Part shown: piece by piece, positions 32,013 to 36,398 of the stretch
Numbering within the stretch: the stretch's first letter is position 1
How the letters are laid out: each line of letters starts with the position of its first letter
NCBI GenBank assembly: GCA_965662365.1
Contig: CBFIHR010000045.1
Coordinates: 1-36,398, forward strand
Source of the DNA: CAWVWD01 sp965662365
Lineage (GTDB): Bacteria > Bacteroidota > Bacteroidia > Chitinophagales > Saprospiraceae
Direction: 5' to 3'
DNA: 36,398 nt
Notes under the pieces: model-generated
The model's database searches: none
Seen by the model: only the letters and a program-made list of their open reading frames with translations
Told to the model about the DNA's origin: nothing
Translations under genes and position numbers: made by a program

Positions 32013-32993
32013 CTATTTCATCAATGCCTCAATCATTTTCACGGCTTTATTGAATCGTTCACCATATTTTCCACCTTTTATTTCATGATAATGAATATGA
32101 AAATCCTTTAAGGTTTGACGATGAGATTTATCTAAAGCGTTTCGCATATCGAGGTTCATACGAGTGCCATCTTGCACAAACGGTACATCATTGCTCAAAT
32201 AGATGTACAAATCTGCATGGTGTAGCTTATATATGGATTTGTCAATATCCATATATTCGCCAAAAGCATATTTTGAATACGATTGTGTAATATGAATATC
32301 GGTGTCCATTATCATAATCGGTTTAGCATCTTTGTGTGCTTCTTTGATTTGATTTGTGTGTTCTTGTATAATTTTATATAGTTGTTTTTGTGTAAATTCA
32401 TTGGAATTTTCTACAATTTCTCGCCCTGCTTCAGTGACTAAATTTGCTCCAAAATAATGAGAAAGTGTGTTACAAAGTGTCGATTTCCCCGTTGATTCTG
32501 TTCCTAAAATAACGACTTTTTTTTGAAAATAAGGTCTTGCCGCTTTTGCAATATATTTCCAATTACCAATAACATCTCGACGAATCATAGAAGAAGAAAT
32601 ATTATGTTTGCGGCGATTTTCGTCATACGGAATGTGCTTAATATCTAAGTATTCAGCAACATATTTTCCATATTTTTCAGAAGTGACTAAGACATCACAG
32701 TAAGGCAGAATTTCTCTAAACTTTGAAGCCCAAAGCTGGGAGACGATACGAGAAGATTCAGACGTATTTGGTAGTTCTGACTCTTTATAATCGAACCCCT
32801 GAACGATAATTCGTTTATTTTTTTTGAAAGTATCTTTTATCCAATCTACACGAGTCGCTGTTTTTATATGTTCTTTATCGCTTCCACAAACTAATACAAC
32901 GAGTTCATCACAATATTTTAGTGCAAATCCTATTAACGCCTTATGCCCTTTATGAAATGGTAAAAACTTACCGAAAACAAGCCCTCTCTTCAT
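32013..32993 (-). CDS. nadR: NadR-type bifunctional NMN adenylyltransferase / ribosylnicotinamide kinase
   Basis: 326 residues in two domains. The nucleotidyltransferase domain (about 1-150) has GKFLPFHKGH with His14 and His17 of the HxGH motif and a late ISSSMIRRD segment matching the ISSTxxR motif; it joins NMN and ATP to NAD. The kinase domain (about 155-326) has the Walker A loop GTESTGKST at 164-172 and a DTD segment (MIMDTDIHITQ), phosphorylating nicotinamide riboside to NMN. The helix-turn-helix repressor domain of the enterobacterial NadR is missing, as in other short NadRs, so this is an enzyme and not a regulator. It starts 8 bp after pnuC stops: one operon for nicotinamide riboside salvage. 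Confidence 0.93.
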   Translation of the reverse strand: MKRGLVFGKFLPFHKGHKALIGFALKYCDELVVLVCGSDKEHIKTATRVDWIKDTFKKNKRIIVQGFDYKESELPNTSESSRIVSQLWASKFREILPYCDVLVTSEKYGKYVAEYLDIKHIPYDENRRKHNISSSMIRRDVIGNWKYIAKAARPYFQKKVVILGTESTGKSTLCNTLSHYFGANLVTEAGREIVENSNEFTQKQLYKIIQEHTNQIKEAHKDAKPIMIMDTDIHITQSYSKYAFGEYMDIDKSIYKLHHADLYIYLSNDVPFVQDGTRMNLDMRNALDKSHRQTLKDFHIHYHEIKGGKYGERFNKAVKMIEALMK

Positions 32994-33001
32994 CGTTGTT
33001 A

Positions 33002-33694
33002 TTATATTTCGTAGTATTCCTCAGTTATCTGTACGCCCAACGTCTTTCTCCAATTGATATAGCCAAATATACATATAATCAAGAAGATTACATACTCAAC
33101 GGACACGAATAATATATCTTTCAAGTAATACAAATAAACCGCTACAACATCAACTGCAATCCAAAGTAGCCAGTTTTCGATTTTCTTCTGTGATAATAAT
33201 ATCATCGCTAAAATACTTGCTGTCGTCGTGAACGCATCAGGGTAAGGAAAAGCAGCAGGCTCGGTAAAAGTACTCGGAAACCATAAATGAATTTGACTCA
33301 TCAAATAGCCAATTCCGATTGTGCCGATTACTAATAAAAAAGCATGAATAAATAGCTCTTTTTGTGTCATCCGACTAATCGGTAATAGCGCGTCTTCCTT
33401 ATTTTTTGGCTGCAGCCAATTGTACCAACCGTAGATAGAAACAATAAGAAAATAAATTTGCAGGAACATGTCTGCATACAAGTTAATTTGATAAAAAAGG
33501 ATAAAAAATGCCGTAACGTTAATCAAACTCGCTGGCCAAGTCCATATATTTTCTCGAGAAGCCCAATAAACGGCTAATAATCCAAAAACGGTACCTATAA
33601 GTTCGATATAACTGAGTTCATAAGAACCAAAGGTATAAGCGATATGCTTAATGCTAATAAAATCCACGACTGATGATTTTCCGAAAAAATACAA
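33002..33694 (-). CDS. pnuC: Nicotinamide riboside transporter PnuC
   Basis: 230 residues with about seven transmembrane helices. PnuC signatures: LSYIELIGTVFGLLAVYWASRENI, WTWPASLIN, FILFYQINLYADMFLQIYFLIVSIYGWYNW (given in part), and WIAVDVVAVYLYY. It moves nicotinamide riboside through the inner membrane, trapped by phosphorylation by the NadR kinase encoded next. The frame opens with TTG at 33694 and no ATG precedes the first conserved helix; a GTG at 33667 is a possible alternative start and would fit a -7 element that overlaps the TTG. The sequence GSYELSYIELIG, 20-30 residues in, is where the family conservation begins, so both starts are acceptable. Confidence 0.92.
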   Translation of the reverse strand: MYFFGKSSVVDFISIKHIAYTFGSYELSYIELIGTVFGLLAVYWASRENIWTWPASLINVTAFFILFYQINLYADMFLQIYFLIVSIYGWYNWLQPKNKEDALLPISRMTQKELFIHAFLLVIGTIGIGYLMSQIHLWFPSTFTEPAAFPYPDAFTTTASILAMILLSQKKIENWLLWIAVDVVAVYLYYLKDILFVSVEYVIFLIICIFGYINWRKTLGVQITEEYYEI

Positions 33695-33699
33695 AAATA
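33692..33699 (-). promoter_or_regulatory. Perfect -7-type element overlapping the pnuC TTG start
   Basis: TATTTTTG on the - strand fits TAnnTTTG exactly, and its last three bases are the TTG start codon of the longest frame. If this is the promoter, transcription begins inside the annotated N-terminus and translation would start at the GTG at 33667. It could also be chance in AT-rich DNA. Confidence 0.3.
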
Positions 33700-33997
33700 A
33701 TCGAATTTTTATAACCGCTTAGAACACCAACAAAAAAAGTAGCCTTTCGGCTACTTTTCGGTTATTTCAAAAATCGAAACTCAACATAAGTTTACTAATT
33801 TTTTAAACTTTAATTAAGTTTTATCGAAGTTGATTAGGTTGTAAATCAATAATTTATACGTAATTTTTTAATCTAATTAATTTAATTTTTCGGCTTTTGG
33901 AATAACCTCACGTAACTTGAGTTTATTACTGAATGACAACACTCATTAAACACTAAATATAAAACAACCGATCGAAACCATTCAAAAACTCTAAATT
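33695..33997. other. Gene-free region between the sigma factor and pnuC (303 bp)
   Basis: Both flanking genes run leftward. The left end carries the strong terminator at 33732-33758. The rest, about 240 bp, is AT-rich sequence directly after the sigma-factor stop, without an open frame or clear stem; it would be a long 3' untranslated region if the terminator at 33732 is used. Confidence 0.5.
33732..33758 (-). terminator. Strong intrinsic terminator downstream of the sigma factor gene
   Basis: A 10-bp perfect stem AAAAGTAGCC/GGCTACTTTT with a GAAA tetraloop on the - strand, then a run of seven Ts (33738-33732). It lies 240 bp after the sigma-factor stop codon and just before pnuC, so it separates the two transcripts. 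Confidence 0.88.
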
Positions 33998-34861
33998 TTA
34001 ATTCAAGGCAAACGTAATTTTATGTTGTTCCGTTTTTCGACGAAGCGAACGAATGCCTTTATCTTTAATTTGGCGGACTCGCTCTCTTGTCAGTCCCATA
34101 TATTGACTAATATCGTCTAATGATAAAGCGTGTTTTCGACCGATGCCAAAATACATTTTAAGTACCATATTTTGTCGTTCAGAAAGGCTATCTAACAGCG
34201 TATTCACTTCTATTTTTAACGATTCTTTTTCTAATTCATTTGATGGCGACGGCGTATTCTTATCTACCATTAGTGTCGCCATTGATGCGCTAGAATCATC
34301 ATTAATCGGTGCGTCAAGCGAACGCACTCTTTTGTAATGTTTGACACATTTATCAACGACTTTTCGAGACAACTCTGTTTGTTCAACCAGCTCTTCATTC
34401 GTTGGTATTCTTTCATTTATTTGCAAAAAAGTTATAATTGCCGCATTTACTTTCGACATATTACCGACTAAATTCAAGGGTAACCTTATATTACGACCTT
34501 TGACGTTTAGAGCTTGTAAAATGGATTGACGAATCCACCAGACTGCATAGGAAATGAACTTAAAACCACGGGTTTCATCAAATCTTTGAGCGGCTTTGAT
34601 AAGTCCAAGATTACCTTCATTGACCAAGTCACCGAGCCACATTCCAAGATTTTGATATTGTTTTGCGACTGAAACTACGAATCTCAAATTATGATTGACT
34701 ATTTTCGTGAACGCATTTTTATCTCCGGTTCTGATTTTTTGAAAAAGAGCGTGTTCTTCTTCAGGAGATAAAACCTCGAACTTTGAAATTTCATTCAAAT
34801 AGCTATTCAAGGATTGTTCATCTCTGCGTGTGATAGAATTCGTAATGATTAATGCTCGCAT
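33998..34861 (-). CDS. RpoD/SigA-family RNA polymerase sigma factor (divergent)
   Basis: 287 residues, the size of Bacteroidota RpoD-like factors that lack region 1.1. Region 1.2 spans about 16-48 (SLNSYLNEISKFEVLSPEEE), region 2 about 55-125 (NLRFVVSVAKQYQN, FDETRGFKFISYAVWWIRQS), region 3 about 128-205, and region 4 about 220-280 with the helix-turn-helix LSLDDISQYMGLTRERVRQI. It recognises -33/-7 promoters and recruits RNA polymerase. The sequence departs from the highly conserved housekeeping RpoD: LGDLVNEGN with MW before it, NVKGRNIRLPLNLV where AEQSRIVRLPLN-type is usual, and a C-terminus ending KITFALN. That points to a second, probably alternative RpoD paralogue (inference). It has its own promoter region with a palindrome and its own terminator. 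Confidence 0.9.
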   Translation of the reverse strand: MRALIITNSITRRDEQSLNSYLNEISKFEVLSPEEEHALFQKIRTGDKNAFTKIVNHNLRFVVSVAKQYQNLGMWLGDLVNEGNLGLIKAAQRFDETRGFKFISYAVWWIRQSILQALNVKGRNIRLPLNLVGNMSKVNAAIITFLQINERIPTNEELVEQTELSRKVVDKCVKHYKRVRSLDAPINDDSSASMATLMVDKNTPSPSNELEKESLKIEVNTLLDSLSERQNMVLKMYFGIGRKHALSLDDISQYMGLTRERVRQIKDKGIRSLRRKTEQHKITFALN

Positions 34862-35163
34862 ATATCTATTTTTGTGATAAAAAATTTTTAAAAAGATAAA
34901 AAACTTGTGTCACGATTATTAAAACAACTATAAAGTATTTATAGTTATTTTTTTGATAAACAATGACTTGTAATTTATCAAAAATGGAATTTTATTGAAA
35001 TAATACAGTCACATAGGCTACAAAATATTTTTGAGAAAACCAAAAAACATAGAATATAAATTTAAGTTAAACTATTATTTATCAATTAAAGACAAGGCCC
35101 TACGATTTTTAAGACTTTTAAAAAAGTTATACCTTGTAATTTAAATTATCAAAACTAAAAAAT
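34862..35163. other. Gene-free divergent intergenic region (302 bp)
   Basis: Between the sigma-factor gene (leftward) and the repeat protein (rightward). It is extremely AT-rich. It holds the palindrome at 34926-34946, which overlaps a one-mismatch -7 element for the sigma gene (TATAGTTG on the - strand, 34932-34925). On the rightward side TACCTTG at 35130-35136 is one base short of a -7 element. No open frame or RNA gene was recognised. Confidence 0.5.
34926..34946. repeat. Perfect 9-bp palindrome in the sigma-factor upstream region
   Basis: AACTATAAA and its exact complement TTTATAGTT around a 3-base GTA centre, 65 bp before the sigma-factor start codon. On the + strand it is followed by seven Ts, so an AT-only terminator-like hairpin is an alternative to an operator. 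Confidence 0.4.
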
Positions 35164-36398
35164 ATGAACTTTAGATTAGCAGTACTCACTTTACTGCTTG
35201 TTGGTTTTTTAATACCAACAGCAAATGGACAAATCGTAAATTTTGAAGAAACTTGGCAGGAGTTTCTGAAAGAAAGTAAAACTTCCAATATTAGTAATTT
35301 GCCGCAACCTGCAAAGGAAGAGTCAAAAAATTATGTCAAATACAACTTGATGTATGCTAACTCTCGATTTTGTGAAGGCAATATTGCGAAGGCCAAAGAA
35401 CTGATGAGAAATATTCAGCAAACAGGGGCGACGGTTTATGAAACGATTCCTGGCTTCAAGGCTCGTCATGATGACTTGGAAGCCAAAATACAAGCTGCTG
35501 TCGAAGCCGATGGTATTTGGAAAAACTTTTTACTCAATGGTTCGGTCACAGAGGAAGAACTGGACGACGTACCCTTGGCAATTCGAGTTTGTGAAAAAGG
35601 AACTCTGGCGAAGTTTTCTTACATGCAGGCACACACCTATTATTGTCAAGGAAAAACGGATAAGGCACGAGAGCGTTTTGAAAATTATACGTTAAAAATC
35701 GTCGATAAAACCTCTTTAAAAATCGAAGATGTAAAAGGTCTTGGCCCGAAAGTAGAAGAAATGCGTCAGGTTTTTAAAGCCTTAAAAATTTTGGATAAAT
35801 CTTGGGCGGCGTACATCAAAACAGATATTTCCGAAGGTTTTGAGGAAGAATTACCAGAGATTGACTGTTATCCCATTCCGTCTATGAAGGCCTATATGCT
35901 GATTGCTGCACAAGATGTTTGTAAAAATGGGGCTAGAATGTTGAAAAAGATTCAAGCATTACAAGAGATTAACACGCATGATGTGCCGACCGAATTAGCT
36001 GAAAAAATTACTTGGTTAGAAAGTGAGGTGGCGAACTACACGGGTGATTTATCTACGCTAAACAAGATCTGGAAGCAATTCGTACCAAACGATAATTTAG
36101 ATGAACTGATTGATTTTGACTTGATTTATTGCGAGAAAGAGGCACAAATTCGCTCTTACATTATGAATGGGACAATCAACGTTTGTACACTTGGAAAAGA
36201 AATGCTGGGTAAAATCGCCGGGATACAAGCGGAGTACAATCCTGATTTGACGAAAGTCACTTTAGAAAAGTTAGAAAACTTAAAGAAAACGGTTAATAAA
36301 ATTGACGATAACAAAAAAATATTAGATAAATCCTGGGCAGAATTTTTAGAAAAAGATACTTTATTATCGATTGATTTTGGTTATGAATATTGTGATAA
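35164..36398 (+). CDS. Secreted protein of ~90-residue Trp/Cys repeats (C-terminus outside window)
   Basis: The frame opens at an ATG at 35164 and remains open to the right edge, giving 411 codons without a stop. A signal peptide (MNFRLAVLTLLLVGFLIPTANGQ) precedes repeats that each begin with a Trp: Trp31, Trp119, Trp214, Trp303 and Trp391, so units of 88-95 residues. A unit reads W..(F/Y)L, an acidic stretch, a Cys or Tyr before an amphipathic helix, a second Cys (examples YYCQGKTDKARERF, DVCKNGARMLKKI, NVCTLGKEMLGKI), then a helix leading to the next Trp. The mostly helical pattern and the spacing suggest a TPR-like helical solenoid in the periplasm with one disulfide per unit. No family recognised; the final part is not visible, so a T9SS tail cannot be excluded. 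Confidence 0.75.
   Translation, partial: MNFRLAVLTLLLVGFLIPTANGQIVNFEETWQEFLKESKTSNISNLPQPAKEESKNYVKYNLMYANSRFCEGNIAKAKELMRNIQQTGATVYETIPGFKARHDDLEAKIQAAVEADGIWKNFLLNGSVTEEELDDVPLAIRVCEKGTLAKFSYMQAHTYYCQGKTDKARERFENYTLKIVDKTSLKIEDVKGLGPKVEEMRQVFKALKILDKSWAAYIKTDISEGFEEELPEIDCYPIPSMKAYMLIAAQDVCKNGARMLKKIQALQEINTHDVPTELAEKITWLESEVANYTGDLSTLNKIWKQFVPNDNLDELIDFDLIYCEKEAQIRSYIMNGTINVCTLGKEMLGKIAGIQAEYNPDLTKVTLEKLENLKKTVNKIDDNKKILDKSWAEFLEKDTLLSIDFGYEYCD

Noticed and set aside
31991..32014. Hairpin AGTGTT/AACACT as terminator for the AI-2E-type gene
   Set aside because: Six-base stem, long loop, no T-tract, and it overlaps the stop codon of the convergent gene.
32013..32993. NadR as a transcriptional repressor
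   Set aside because: The helix-turn-helix domain of the enterobacterial protein is absent, leaving only the two enzyme domains.
35438..35695. Open + strand frame of 85 codons inside the Cys-repeat protein
   Set aside because: It lies in another frame of a longer frame that has a signal peptide and regular repeats.
1..36398. CRISPR array, tRNA, rRNA, phage or integrase genes
   Set aside because: No regularly spaced direct repeats, no tRNA-like cloverleaf or attachment-site duplications, and no recombinase or phage motifs were seen in any frame.

Overview
The window reads as chromosomal DNA of a low-GC member of the Bacteroidota. The evidence is in the sequence: Por/type IX secretion (T9SS) sorting tails on two secreted proteins, families that are mostly Bacteroidota-specific (DUF4301, probable DUF4421, WG-repeat and PD40 proteins), a short RpoD-like sigma factor without region 1.1, and TAnnTTTG-type -7 promoter elements in place of TATAAT boxes. 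A Saprospiraceae-like or flavobacterial host is possible but cannot be fixed from the sequence alone. I saw no phage, plasmid or integrase genes, no rRNA or tRNA, and no CRISPR.

Left part (1-10.4 kb): the N-terminus of a lipoprotein amidohydrolase leaves the window on the left. Two convergent T9SS-exported proteins follow, a choice-of-anchor-J adhesin-like protein and a beta-propeller-like protein. Next comes a + strand run: an extended SDR and a metallo-beta-lactamase-fold hydrolase (TTG start), then a membrane-anchored DUF3352-like/propeller protein and a DUF4301 protein. A tiny secreted protein that resembles a free-standing T9SS tail ends this part.

Middle part (10.4-23.3 kb): a lipoprotein GH32 fructan/sucrose hydrolase; a four-domain secreted N-acetylmuramoyl-L-alanine amidase with a golvesin-like domain nested inside the catalytic domain; a probable DUF4421 outer-membrane barrel; and a PD40-OmpA envelope protein. 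Housekeeping genes follow: ilvE, a small unknown protein with a faint HolD-like pattern, a coiled-coil protein of the type named 'DNA repair ATPase' in related genomes, and asd. The gaps between these genes hold clear hairpin terminators, a 117-bp element with terminal inverted repeats, and an attenuator-like pair of competing stems.

Right part (23.3-36.4 kb): a secreted protein of about 25 WG repeats, a DHFR/RibD-like reductase, a secreted TolB-like propeller fused to an amidohydrolase, a small highly acidic membrane-anchored protein, an AI-2E-type exporter, a pnuC-nadR operon for nicotinamide riboside uptake and conversion to NAD, a divergent RpoD-family sigma factor, and the start of a secreted protein built from roughly 90-residue repeats with paired cysteines, cut by the right edge.

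Overall this is mostly ordinary envelope, export and core-metabolism territory. The least explained items are the Cys-pair repeat protein at the right edge, the small mobile-like or terminator element between the OmpA and ilvE genes, the competing hairpins downstream of asd, and the divergent sigma factor with a palindrome in its upstream region. Several genes have an in-frame TTG far upstream of the real signal-peptide ATG; starts here were chosen by signal peptide, lipobox or family N-terminus.
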